A DNA stretch of 9,720 nt from Minthousia sp045628125. GTDB taxonomy: Bacteria; Bacteroidota; Bacteroidia; Bacteroidales; Bacteroidaceae. Under the pieces are notes generated by a model. It was not told the DNA's origin. It ran no database searches and saw only the letters and a list, made by a program, of their open reading frames with translations. The stretch covers positions 1-9,720 of the forward strand of contig JAZQPA010000134.1 of the NCBI GenBank assembly GCA_045628125.1. The letters run 5' to 3'. The position numbers and the translations under genes were made by a program. Shown in pieces: positions 1 through 7,687 of the stretch; positions within the stretch are counted from its first letter, which is position 1, and each line of letters opens with the position of its first letter.

Positions 1-570
1 GTCGTTATGACCGGTCAATTTCTTGGTCATCTGTGAATAATCGCCATAACCTACATCCCATGGATTCATAGGGTTTTCAAAACCAAAGGCACGCTTAAAC
101 TGACCCACCTTTACGTAGAATTCCTTATACTTACGCCACTCGACGAAGAAATCCTTCATGTGGAAAGCCTGGTTATTGGTCTGAACCTGAATACGATAAG
201 CAAAATCCTTCAGAATGGTTCCATCTACATAGGCACGGATTACACGCTGCGAGAAACCGGTACCGTTATGATCGCCATCCTTATCGCTATAAGCATACTT
301 GCCGATAAAGAAACCGCCAAACTTTGGCGCGCTGGCAAACTGAGTGAGTGTAGGACCCAACTTTGGCTTATCCTGATCATTGTCTGACTCCCAAGTGTTC
401 TCAATGGCATTGTTCAGCGACTCGGTCACGAAACCGGCCTCCAGGTTCTCGTCGGATGCAAAATCTACGGTCTTCTTCTCCTTTGGAGTACCCTCTGGCT
501 CATTGTTCATTGCCATTGCAGGCATAGTAGCCAAAGATGCTACTACTGCAAAACTAAATAACTTATTCAT
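1..570 (-). CDS. Phosphate-selective porin O/P family outer-membrane protein (N-terminal 190 codons; C-terminus beyond window)
   Basis: The frame is open from an ATG at 570 to the left edge with no stop, so this is a 5' fragment of a longer gene. The product starts with a Sec signal peptide (MNKLFSFAVVASLATMPAMA, probable cut after AMA near residue 20). An acidic, low-complexity linker follows to about residue 70. The beta-barrel section then begins, with alternating polar and aromatic residues: GGFFIGKYAYSD, a strand with RAYVDGTI, and the hallmark KVGQFKRAFGFENP near residues 158-171. The GQFK..F.xEN pattern is characteristic of the porin O/P family (OprO/OprP-like). In Bacteroidetes these are general or anion-preferring outer-membrane channels, and phosphate specificity is not established by sequence. 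Its own -7 box lies just upstream, and the gene is separated by 84 bases from the kinase gene that precedes it in the same direction. It may therefore be a separate transcription unit. Confidence 0.85.
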   Translation of the reverse strand, partial: MNKLFSFAVVASLATMPAMAMNNEPEGTPKEKKTVDFASDENLEAGFVTESLNNAIENTWESDNDQDKPKLGPTLTQFASAPKFGGFFIGKYAYSDKDGDHNGTGFSQRVIRAYVDGTILKDFAYRIQVQTNNQAFHMKDFFVEWRKYKEFYVKVGQFKRAFGFENPMNPWDVGYGDYSQMTKKLTGHND

Positions 571-602
571 AGTTTTCTTCTAATATTACATTTTTCGATT
601 TG

Positions 603-610
603 CAAAGGTA
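603..610 (-). promoter_or_regulatory. Bacteroidetes -7 promoter box for the porin gene
   Basis: On the minus strand these bases read TACCTTTG, a perfect match to the TAnnTTTG -7 element of Bacteroidetes sigma-ABfr promoters. It lies 32 bases before the porin ATG, which implies a short leader of roughly 25 bases. No clear TTTG is seen at the expected -33 position. That position is instead occupied by a small inverted repeat (626-644). Confidence 0.6.
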
Positions 611-625
611 GGACAAATTTCATTA

Positions 626-644
626 TTCCGATAATAAATCGGGA
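626..644. repeat. Short inverted repeat between kinase stop and porin promoter (operator or weak terminator)
   Basis: CCGAT and ATCGG arms of five perfect pairs flank an AATAA loop (628-642), extended by one wobble and one A-T pair. The stem is A/T-rich, has only three G-C pairs and is not followed by a U-run on either strand, so it is a poor intrinsic terminator. It lies about 11 to 28 bases downstream of the histidine kinase stop and straddles the expected -33 region of the porin promoter. A regulator-binding site is therefore an alternative. Either role is inference. Confidence 0.25.
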
Positions 645-654
645 AGAAACACCA

Positions 655-2640
655 TTAATCCTTTGGCAAGATCAGTACAAAACGGCTACCACCCTGATAT
701 TTGGTATCCAACTTCAGTATGCCAGCCAAACTCTCGGCCTGGGTCTTGGCAATGCTCAATCCCAAACCTAATCCAGGTGAGAATTCATCCACTTTCTTGA
801 AACGCTCGAAGATGCTGAATTCCATGCTGGAAGGAATGCCCGGGCCCTGGTCGGCCACAAAGATGGTGACATATCCGGGGTTCTCGTCCAGCGAGATACC
901 GACGGTGACCGTTCCCTCGCTGGCAAACTTGATGCAGTTGTCCACCAGTTTGTTGAGGATGGACCTGATGCGTTCCGCATCGGAGTGCAGGGTGATGCTC
1001 CTTCCGGCAGGCATGGAGATATTGATGGACTTCAACTCGCAATAATGAGCCTTTATTCCCTCCAGCAATGCCATGCAGTCCACCAGATTCTTATCCGCGG
1101 TATCGGGACTGGTATCCAGGGTGGAAATCTCCAGAATGTTGTTCACCAGCTTGGTGAGCTTTTCGGTATTCTCCTGTATCTGGTTATTGCATACCACCTT
1201 ATCCTCGCGTGGAATCTCCAGATCCGGATCCAGCAGCAGCTGGGTAAAACCGGAAATGGCATTCAGCGGAGTGCGGATCTCATGACTGACATTGCTGATG
1301 AACTCGCGCTTCATCTTATCGGCATGCTCGGCCTTGGCCAATGCACTCTGGGCGCGGCGAAGGGCGTTCTCGGTGGAAGCCAGCGCCAGACGCTCGTTCT
1401 CCTGGGCCTCGATCAGTGCCGCATTCGACTCAGAGAGCCTCTTCAAAGCCCTTTTACGGGCACGGGTATGAACCACGATATAAATCAGCACCAGTACCAG
1501 CAGCACCAGGCAGCCAATATAAATAAGGTGGGTATTCTCGTTCTGCAACCGGATGGCATTTTTCTCCAACTCGTTGGTATTCAGACGGGCATGAATCTCG
1601 TCCAAATCGGATGCCTCAATCTGGGACTTGATGGAATCATTGTAATCACGAATCAACAAGGACACCTGATGAGCGTTTTTGTAGTCGCCGGAACGGAGAT
1701 AGATCAGTTCCTCGGCCTCCAGTCTTTGATCCATTTCCGAGATACGCTTGGCATAGCCTAATGCGGCGACATAATTCTGAGCCATCAGCTCCTCATAAAC
1801 ATGGACCAGATTTTCATAACCCTCTTTAAGCTCATCACCTTCCTGCAGCGACTTTCTCAGGTCGGCCAGCTGGGCATAAAACTCGTCCTCACGGTCCTGC
1901 ATGAACAACGAGGCCAGACGGAAGAACTTTATATTAGCCACATAAGAACCTTTCTCATGCGCAATGCCCTTATCGGCATACTCTATGGCCTTGTCGTAAC
2001 GGTGAATCATGAACATATCGCAAGCCATCATCTCAAACATCTCGGCCAATGAACCTACACGGGTATCCATGCCGGAGTTGACCAGGAAATCAAATGAGCG
2101 GGTTACGCAGTCGAATGCCTTACGCCAGTCATGACGCCATTGGTAAACCTGTCCCAAGGCAAAGGTACTTAAGTACTGATTGACCGGATCACCTGATTCC
2201 TCGGCCATGAGAACCAGCTCCTTAGCCTGCTGCAAAGCGGAAAGCATGCGCTTGGAAACCTCTACGTTAAAGTTGATCTCGTTGGCACAGAAACCATAAT
2301 AGCTTTGTTGCAGATCCAGTTCCAGAGCCAGGGCCTTACCCTTTTCCACCACCTTATCGAAGTTTTCCACATCCTCCGCCATATAATAATAGATGTGCTG
2401 CAACTCGTAGGCCATGACCAGATAAGCCCTGTTTCTTTCCTGGCGGTATCTCATCATCAGCGAGTCCGATGCAGAAAGCAACTGCTTATCCAAGTAGTTG
2501 TTATAGGCGCGCTTGAACATTTCATAAGCATCTTGAGGCACGCCATAATCATTATCGGGCTCACTTGCCGCCAGAACCCGTTGCGGCAGCAAGTGAACAC
2601 AGATAAGCAATATAATTCCTATTATATAGGATTTTTTCAT
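655..2640 (-). CDS. Membrane sensor histidine kinase with periplasmic TPR-like sensor region
   Basis: This is a 661-residue two-component sensor kinase. A signal peptide (residues 1-25, ending VLA-AS) precedes a helical region at 35-345 with TPR-like helix pairs, for example around 155-185 and 205-228. One membrane helix spans about 371-390, so the TPR part is predicted to be periplasmic. A basic coiled-coil stretch (391-445) leads into the HisKA domain with NVSHEIRTPLN, where H453 is the expected phosphorylated histidine. The HATPase domain is complete: N box near 562-573 (N568), G1 box DQGPG at 597-601, F box FERF at 611-614 and G2 box GLGLG at 623-627. There is no fused receiver or DNA-binding domain, and no response regulator lies in the window. 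The start overlaps the acyltransferase stop as ATGA, which supports this start codon and implies coupled translation. TPR-type kinases are common in Bacteroidetes, but their ligands are mostly unknown. What it senses cannot be read from the sequence. Confidence 0.93.
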   Translation of the reverse strand: MKKSYIIGIILLICVHLLPQRVLAASEPDNDYGVPQDAYEMFKRAYNNYLDKQLLSASDSLMMRYRQERNRAYLVMAYELQHIYYYMAEDVENFDKVVEKGKALALELDLQQSYYGFCANEINFNVEVSKRMLSALQQAKELVLMAEESGDPVNQYLSTFALGQVYQWRHDWRKAFDCVTRSFDFLVNSGMDTRVGSLAEMFEMMACDMFMIHRYDKAIEYADKGIAHEKGSYVANIKFFRLASLFMQDREDEFYAQLADLRKSLQEGDELKEGYENLVHVYEELMAQNYVAALGYAKRISEMDQRLEAEELIYLRSGDYKNAHQVSLLIRDYNDSIKSQIEASDLDEIHARLNTNELEKNAIRLQNENTHLIYIGCLVLLVLVLIYIVVHTRARKRALKRLSESNAALIEAQENERLALASTENALRRAQSALAKAEHADKMKREFISNVSHEIRTPLNAISGFTQLLLDPDLEIPREDKVVCNNQIQENTEKLTKLVNNILEISTLDTSPDTADKNLVDCMALLEGIKAHYCELKSINISMPAGRSITLHSDAERIRSILNKLVDNCIKFASEGTVTVGISLDENPGYVTIFVADQGPGIPSSMEFSIFERFKKVDEFSPGLGLGLSIAKTQAESLAGILKLDTKYQGGSRFVLILPKD

Positions 2641-3812
2641 TTTACCTTCTTAGTAAACAATTTGTTTTTAAGCCACTCACGTACAGGCTCATCGTACAGC
2701 TTCAATGCTGCGTAAGCCAGCATGACTGAGAGAATGAATACGCTTGCACTGACCATGATGCAGGTGCCCAATGGTGCATCCGGATGTGAAGAAATCCAGG
2801 AAATGTGCAGGTAAATAAAGATGTAGTGGGTAATGTACAATGGGAAAGAAATCTTACCCAGGAAGTCGCATACGGCTACCGACTTCTGACCGGTTACCTT
2901 GCTGCCGGCACCAATCATCACTACCAATGGGAAACCAATCAGCACGCAGATGGTCTCGTACAGACCGTTCATCCAGAAATTCTCAGGAACATTTCCGCCA
3001 ACGCGAGGCATGAGCAGCATAACGGCAATGAGCAGGGATGCCCACCAGAAACCGCCCTGAACCTTGATGAACTTGCCCACACGTGAAATCAGCAAACCGC
3101 AGAAGAATGGGTACAGCAGACGGGTAATGGCAATGTGCAACTGCACGCCTACGATTCCCCAACCACCGATAAAGGTGTATTTAGCATACCAGTTGTCTGG
3201 GATAGCGTTATATACATCGATGCACATACCGTGATTGATGGTGAGCAGAGCGAAGATGCCTACCAGCACGCCCAGCGCAATCTTACCCAGATGACGGATA
3301 ACGAATGCATACAGGATATTGGCAATGTACTCCAGCATCAGCGACCAGCATGGACCATTCAGCGGATAGGTCTCGCCCCAACCGCGGATATCGCTACCGG
3401 CACCCAATGGAATCATGGTACAAGCCACCAGGAATACCAGAACCAGGTTATACCACTCGGTACCGTCCACCATTCCGAACGGACCGCCACCTGTAAAATA
3501 GAACATCAGCATGCCCAGGAATGCACCGAAGATAACCATAGGGTGCAAACGGATCAGACGACGTTTGAAGAAATCGGCATACGACATGCGGTCCCAACGG
3601 TCATCGTAGGCATAGCCGATTACAAAACCTGACAGCACAAAGAAGAAGTCCACTGCCAGATAACCATGGTTGGCTCCCTGTACCGCAACACCTAAACCAA
3701 AATCCTCGAACAGGTGGTAAATCACCACTATCATAGCAGCGACACCACGCAAGCCATCCAAGATCTCGTAACGAGGCTTGGACGCCAAATAAGTTGAATT
3801 AGACTGACTCAT
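2637..3812 (-). CDS. Acyltransferase_3 family integral membrane O-acyltransferase
   Basis: This 391-residue polytopic inner-membrane protein belongs to the Acyltransferase_3 (OafA/NodX/OpgC-like) family, which transfers acyl groups (often acetyl or succinyl) onto extracytoplasmic glycans. Family hallmarks are present in order. LDGLRG is at 18-23, with the R-x10-H pair R22/H33 whose histidine is catalytic in the family. FFFVLSGFVI is at 56-65, FFKRRLIRLHP at 81-91, and WSLMLEY at 156-162 with E161. ISFPLYITHY is at 321-330, and a C-terminal DEPVREWL follows the last helix. About ten hydrophobic segments are seen. The length equals that of a stand-alone acyltransferase domain, with no SGNH domain fused. 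It is the middle gene of the GH2-acyltransferase-kinase cluster: a 20-base gap separates it from the GH2 gene and its stop overlaps the kinase start by four bases. The acyl donor and the acceptor are unknown. A cell-surface polysaccharide is the likeliest target. Confidence 0.93.
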   Translation of the reverse strand: MSQSNSTYLASKPRYEILDGLRGVAAMIVVIYHLFEDFGLGVAVQGANHGYLAVDFFFVLSGFVIGYAYDDRWDRMSYADFFKRRLIRLHPMVIFGAFLGMLMFYFTGGGPFGMVDGTEWYNLVLVFLVACTMIPLGAGSDIRGWGETYPLNGPCWSLMLEYIANILYAFVIRHLGKIALGVLVGIFALLTINHGMCIDVYNAIPDNWYAKYTFIGGWGIVGVQLHIAITRLLYPFFCGLLISRVGKFIKVQGGFWWASLLIAVMLLMPRVGGNVPENFWMNGLYETICVLIGFPLVVMIGAGSKVTGQKSVAVCDFLGKISFPLYITHYIFIYLHISWISSHPDAPLGTCIMVSASVFILSVMLAYAALKLYDEPVREWLKNKLFTKKVK

Positions 3813-3815
3813 TTT

Positions 3816-3833
3816 TTATATCTCATTTTTCAT
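3816..3833 (-). other. Five-codon mini-ORF bridging the GH2 stop and the acyltransferase start
   Basis: The GH2 stop codon overlaps an ATG as TAATG. That ATG opens a frame of five codons (MKNEI) ending in TAA at 3816-3818, and the acyltransferase ATG follows after one further codon (3810-3812), in the same frame. A ribosome finishing the GH2 gene could reinitiate twice over about 24 bases. This may be a coupling relay, or it may be chance in an A-rich spacer. Confidence 0.3.
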
Positions 3834-6800
3834 TATTTGACATTAAATCCGGAAATCTCCATAACAGGCTCTTCGCCACGGGTATCGGCCATAGCCACGG
3901 ATGATTCGATGACACGCTCCTCACCCGGCATCAGGAAGATGTAGTTGTCCTGGTGCAATGCAGGCAGGATGCGGGCACCGGTCTTGTTGCCCTTAACCTG
4001 CAGGTGAACCATCAGCGCCGGTGTGGCGGTATTGTTCTTCAATACGGTGGTTATCAGCTTGCGGCCATCCTTCTCGGTTACCGTAGTCTTTACATCTAGC
4101 TGTATAGATGGCAAGTTGCGCAGACTCTGGTAGTTCTCATCCTCCTGACCACGAACGTAGAAGTTGCTTGAAACCTCCTGACCCTGAGCATCGGTCAGTG
4201 TCAGCTTGATGAAGTAGGTCTCCGACATCTTATCCAGGTTCTCCAACGCATAGCAAGCCACGGTCTGATCCTCCTGAATATCGAAGGTCAGCTCCTTCTC
4301 CCACTGCTGGCTGCCGTCCTGATTCAGCAACTGAACCTTGGCGGTCAACTGCTTCAGGTTGCCGGCATGGTAGTTAACCACCTCAATATCATCGCGGATA
4401 GGATTCCACTGGATATGAACAGGCTCGCATGCCTTTTTACAAGCATAATAAGAAGCGGTAGGATCAAAATAGTAATCGTAGGTTTGCCATACCATGGATG
4501 GCCATGCGGAATGACTCATCCACAACAGCATACCGCGGCGGTGCTCGCTACAAGCCTCGAAGGTAGCCCGGTAATTGTTGTAGTTGATCCACTGACCCCA
4601 CTCGGCAAACTCCTTGGCATTGGCAGGTTCGCCAAACATCTTGCGGATCTTGTTGTTGAACGCCTCGGCTGTCTGAGCAGACGCAGGGCTCAGGGTAAAG
4701 TCGTGCAAACCGTACATGGCATTAGGATGAGACTCGGCATTGAATGGCTCCAGATTCTCCTCGCCCATGGCGGCCAGCATGGACTCGTAATTCATAACGG
4801 CAGGCATACCGCGCTCGCTATGGAACTTGTCGTGTCCGTGCAGGTTGAAGTATTCCTTCTGAGGAAGTGCATAGTAAGGACCTCCACCACTCACCACGCC
4901 ATCGGCAGAATGTGAGATGAAATGCATGCCCGGATGAGCCTGAGGCAGATATTCACGGATGGCATTATCCAGCTCTACCGGAGGATTACCCTCGTTTCGG
5001 CCTACATAGATACCGATAGAGGCATGGTTGCGGATACGCTTGACAAAGTCCTTGACGTTATCCATGAACAGATTGTTGTAATAAGGATCAGGTCCGTCGG
5101 CAGGGTTAGCCAGCCAGAAGTCCTGCCAGATCATCACGCCATGGCGGTCGCAGGCCTCGAAGAACTCCTCATCGCCTATCTGGCCTACCCAGTTGCGGAT
5201 CATGGTAAAGTGCATATCAGCATGATAAGCCACGGCAGCATCGTAATCGCGGGCACGGTATTTCAGGTTGCTCTCGGAGAAGCCCCAGTTTCCACCGAAT
5301 CCGATGAAGCGGCGGCCGTTGATAAACATGCTCAGGCGCTTGGTCTGGAACGGACCGAAATTGCTCTTGGCAATACCGCCGCTTGGCACATACTCGCTCT
5401 CGTCGTAAGTCATCTGGCGCACACCGCTCTTGAAGGCCACCTTATCGCTCTGCTTGCCACCGGTCTCGAACGAGAACTTCACGTCATACAGATAAGGGTC
5501 GCCATAACCCACCGGCCACCAGAGCTTAGGATTATTCAGGTGCAGAGCCGGAGTATTCTTGGCATCCAGCTTAACCAATTGAACCTCACCGGCCTTCAGG
5601 GTAATCTCCTTCTCAAAGGTCTGTTCACCGAAAGCACCCTTCAGGGTTCCGGTAACCGGCTGATTCTCGTGATTCTGCAGGGTCACCTCGGCAAAGATGT
5701 CGGCAGATGAGGTGTCAGGCAAAGGCAATTCGGAACGAACAAAAGGATCCTGAATGGTCACCGGACCGGTAGTGGTCAGGTACACATCGTTCCAGATACC
5801 GATATTTCGGCCACGGATGGTAGGAATCCAGTCCCATCCCACACTAGCATGGAAGGTAGGATTATCCGCACCCAGAATACCGCCGTTCTTGTCGGTCAGG
5901 AAAGCGGTCTGCTCCTTGATAATGCCCGGATGAGCATTCTTTATAATCTTGACAGCCAGAACGTTCTGGCCTTTTTTCAGCAATGAGGTGACGTCAAACT
6001 TGCCACGCATGAAAGCACCATCTATGCGGCCCACCTTGGAACCGTTCAGGAACACATCAGCCTTCCAATTGATACCATCGAAGTTCAGGAAGGTATGCGC
6101 ATCGGTATCCCCCACGGTGAATGTGTTCAGGTACCAGAAATCGGAACGGAAGAATGATTCTGAAACCTGCAGCTGATTATCCTTATAGTTGGGATCAGGA
6201 ATGGCACCCGCATTCTGATAACTGGTAAGCACGGTGCCCGGTACGGTAGCCGGAATCCAGGATGAAGCATCGAACTTTCCGCTGGTGATCTCCTCGCCAG
6301 TAGCCTGAATCTCGGATGCACGCTGCAAACGCCAGCCGCCACCACTCAGCAACTGCTTGCCATCACTCATGGCCAGCTCGTCCTGTGGCTTAGGCATCAG
6401 ACCACCCTTACCGAACACCTGGCATTCAGAAAGTTCGTAAGGCATATCGTTGCTGCTCTTGGAACAGAGGATACGCACATAGCGGCCTGAAGTCTCCTTG
6501 AACGCAATCTCATCCACGGCAGCATCGCCACCTGGAAGATCCTGAACATCGCGCCAGTTCTGAGCATCGTCAGAAGCCTGAATCTTACCGGCCACAGCCT
6601 TGTTGAGCCAATTCAGCACCACCTTGTCAAACTTGGCCTTTGCGCCCAGGTCCACATAAACCCACTCCTCACCGGAAGTCATACTCTTCCAGGTGCTGCA
6701 GAACTGGTCGGAAGGTAATGCCGACAGCAACTCATCCTGCGCATAGAAATCCCACATCTGCAGTTGCCAACGGGTAGCCGACGGCATATTAATCTCCACC

Positions 6801-7549
6801 TTGAAGTGGGTATATTTGCCCGCCTCAGGCAGATTCACGGTATAATCTATCGCATTGTTATAAGTAGTGACCGGACCAGGAGCATTGGCCGGTTTCTTCT
6901 CCACCTCAGGAGCCTTATAATCATATTTGAACACGACAGGTGAAGGATTGCCGGAGATGTCCAGGGCCACACCGGTACCCGCTGGTTTAGGACGTGATTC
7001 CGGAGTCTTGCCGAAATAACCGCTACCCTTCTGGGAATCAATCTGCTCCCACTGCTCACCATCGACCGATGCAAAAGCGGTAAGCTCATAGCCCTTTGGT
7101 GCAGCCAAGTCGCCACGGACGGTTCCTGTCAGGTGGAATTTATCAGCCTTCAGATCTGCATTGAACAAATCGAACTGCATGAAGAAACGGCCACCCTCCT
7201 CGGTAATATTTGTCCATGTGCTGTTATCCAGGATTTTCTCGCGGTCCACACGGCCCACCTCGCCCTTCTCGGAAAAAAGACGGAAGGTAGCCGGTTTGCC
7301 TTGTGCCAGCAAACCATCGGTAACCAACTGCGCAGTTAAATTATAATCATAGCTGGATGAATGATATGCCGCACGGTTCAATGCCAAATTACGGTACACA
7401 TTACCTCCGCTGACCAATACAGGTGCAAAATCTTCAGCAGGATTGCCGGGAAAAACACCAGGCTCACGATTGTAGGTGCCATCAGTTGCACAGGCCGATA
7501 ACACCATGGCTGCCATAAGCATACAGCCACTTTTAAGATTTTTATTCAT
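3833..7549 (-). CDS. GH2 family exo-beta-glycosidase, lipoprotein with N-terminal discoidin-like domains
   Basis: This 1238-residue lipoprotein has a basic N-terminus, a hydrophobic stretch and the lipobox LSAC with C20 as the lipidated residue. The next residues (ATDGT) lack the acidic run of Bacteroidetes surface-export signals, so a periplasm-facing location is possible. Two F5/8 type C (discoidin)-like domains follow, at about 49-200 and 225-372. The GH2 sugar-binding jelly roll is at about 393-585, the GH2 Ig-like domain at about 590-705 and the catalytic barrel at about 715-1030. Expected catalytic residues are E843 in VGRNEGNPP (acid/base) and E902 in FHSERGMPA (nucleophile). A WPSMVWQTYDYYFDP segment follows near 1006-1020. 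Two C-terminal Ig-like domains complete it (about 1040-1125 and 1140-1238), the last resembling the Ig fold of exo-glucosaminidases. The architecture points to the beta-mannosidase/exo-beta-glucosaminidase side of GH2 rather than LacZ. The actual sugar is unresolved. It is the first gene of the minus-strand cluster, with a promoter just upstream. Confidence 0.92.
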   Translation of the reverse strand: MNKNLKSGCMLMAAMVLSACATDGTYNREPGVFPGNPAEDFAPVLVSGGNVYRNLALNRAAYHSSSYDYNLTAQLVTDGLLAQGKPATFRLFSEKGEVGRVDREKILDNSTWTNITEEGGRFFMQFDLFNADLKADKFHLTGTVRGDLAAPKGYELTAFASVDGEQWEQIDSQKGSGYFGKTPESRPKPAGTGVALDISGNPSPVVFKYDYKAPEVEKKPANAPGPVTTYNNAIDYTVNLPEAGKYTHFKVEINMPSATRWQLQMWDFYAQDELLSALPSDQFCSTWKSMTSGEEWVYVDLGAKAKFDKVVLNWLNKAVAGKIQASDDAQNWRDVQDLPGGDAAVDEIAFKETSGRYVRILCSKSSNDMPYELSECQVFGKGGLMPKPQDELAMSDGKQLLSGGGWRLQRASEIQATGEEITSGKFDASSWIPATVPGTVLTSYQNAGAIPDPNYKDNQLQVSESFFRSDFWYLNTFTVGDTDAHTFLNFDGINWKADVFLNGSKVGRIDGAFMRGKFDVTSLLKKGQNVLAVKIIKNAHPGIIKEQTAFLTDKNGGILGADNPTFHASVGWDWIPTIRGRNIGIWNDVYLTTTGPVTIQDPFVRSELPLPDTSSADIFAEVTLQNHENQPVTGTLKGAFGEQTFEKEITLKAGEVQLVKLDAKNTPALHLNNPKLWWPVGYGDPYLYDVKFSFETGGKQSDKVAFKSGVRQMTYDESEYVPSGGIAKSNFGPFQTKRLSMFINGRRFIGFGGNWGFSESNLKYRARDYDAAVAYHADMHFTMIRNWVGQIGDEEFFEACDRHGVMIWQDFWLANPADGPDPYYNNLFMDNVKDFVKRIRNHASIGIYVGRNEGNPPVELDNAIREYLPQAHPGMHFISHSADGVVSGGGPYYALPQKEYFNLHGHDKFHSERGMPAVMNYESMLAAMGEENLEPFNAESHPNAMYGLHDFTLSPASAQTAEAFNNKIRKMFGEPANAKEFAEWGQWINYNNYRATFEACSEHRRGMLLWMSHSAWPSMVWQTYDYYFDPTASYYACKKACEPVHIQWNPIRDDIEVVNYHAGNLKQLTAKVQLLNQDGSQQWEKELTFDIQEDQTVACYALENLDKMSETYFIKLTLTDAQGQEVSSNFYVRGQEDENYQSLRNLPSIQLDVKTTVTEKDGRKLITTVLKNNTATPALMVHLQVKGNKTGARILPALHQDNYIFLMPGEERVIESSVAMADTRGEEPVMEISGFNVK

Positions 7550-7581
7550 TTGGTAGTATCGAAATAAGATTGTATCACTCG

Positions 7582-7589
7582 CAAAGATA
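7582..7589 (-). promoter_or_regulatory. Bacteroidetes -7 promoter box for the GH2-acyltransferase-kinase cluster
   Basis: On the minus strand the bases read TATCTTTG, matching TAnnTTTG exactly, 32 bases upstream of the GH2 start codon. The -33 region is T-rich without an exact TTTG. It is divergent from, and only 43 bases away from, the -7 box of the transporter promoter, so any regulator bound between them could affect both directions. Confidence 0.6.
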
Positions 7590-7611
7590 ATGAATTTTGT
7601 CAGAAAAACAC

Positions 7612-7640
7612 TTTGTTATTATGGAAAATCTTTAACTTTG
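7612..7640 (+). promoter_or_regulatory. Bacteroidetes promoter (-33 TTTG and -7 TAACTTTG) for the DMT transporter
   Basis: TTTG at 7612-7615 and TAACTTTG at 7633-7640 match the -33 and -7 elements of Bacteroidetes promoters. The 17-base gap is slightly shorter than the usual spacing of about 19-20. The expected leader is roughly 40 bases, A-rich, and contains a doubled CATAAAA (7664-7670 and 7672-7678) but no Shine-Dalgarno sequence, as is normal for the phylum. Confidence 0.6.
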
Positions 7641-7687
7641 CACCTAATTTATAAGAATCACAGCATAAAATCATAAAACAACAAGCG

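Noticed and set aside
160..583. Two small plus-strand frames (75 and 67 codons) at the left end
   Set aside because: They are antisense to the porin signal peptide and barrel start. The minus frame is continuous over 190 codons with clear porin motifs.
626..644. Intrinsic terminator after the histidine kinase gene
   Set aside because: The stem has only three G-C pairs and no following U-run, so I kept it only as an inverted repeat.
985..1761. 258-codon open frame on the plus strand inside the histidine kinase gene
   Set aside because: It is antisense to a gene with all kinase motifs, and its translation is rich in Leu, Gln, Gly and Ile without family motifs, as expected of a codon-bias shadow.
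4367..5710. Two long plus-strand open frames (182 and 262 codons) opposite the GH2 gene
   Set aside because: They are antisense shadows over the GH2 catalytic and Ig-like domains. No recognisable domains or plausible starts, and the minus-strand frame is unambiguous.
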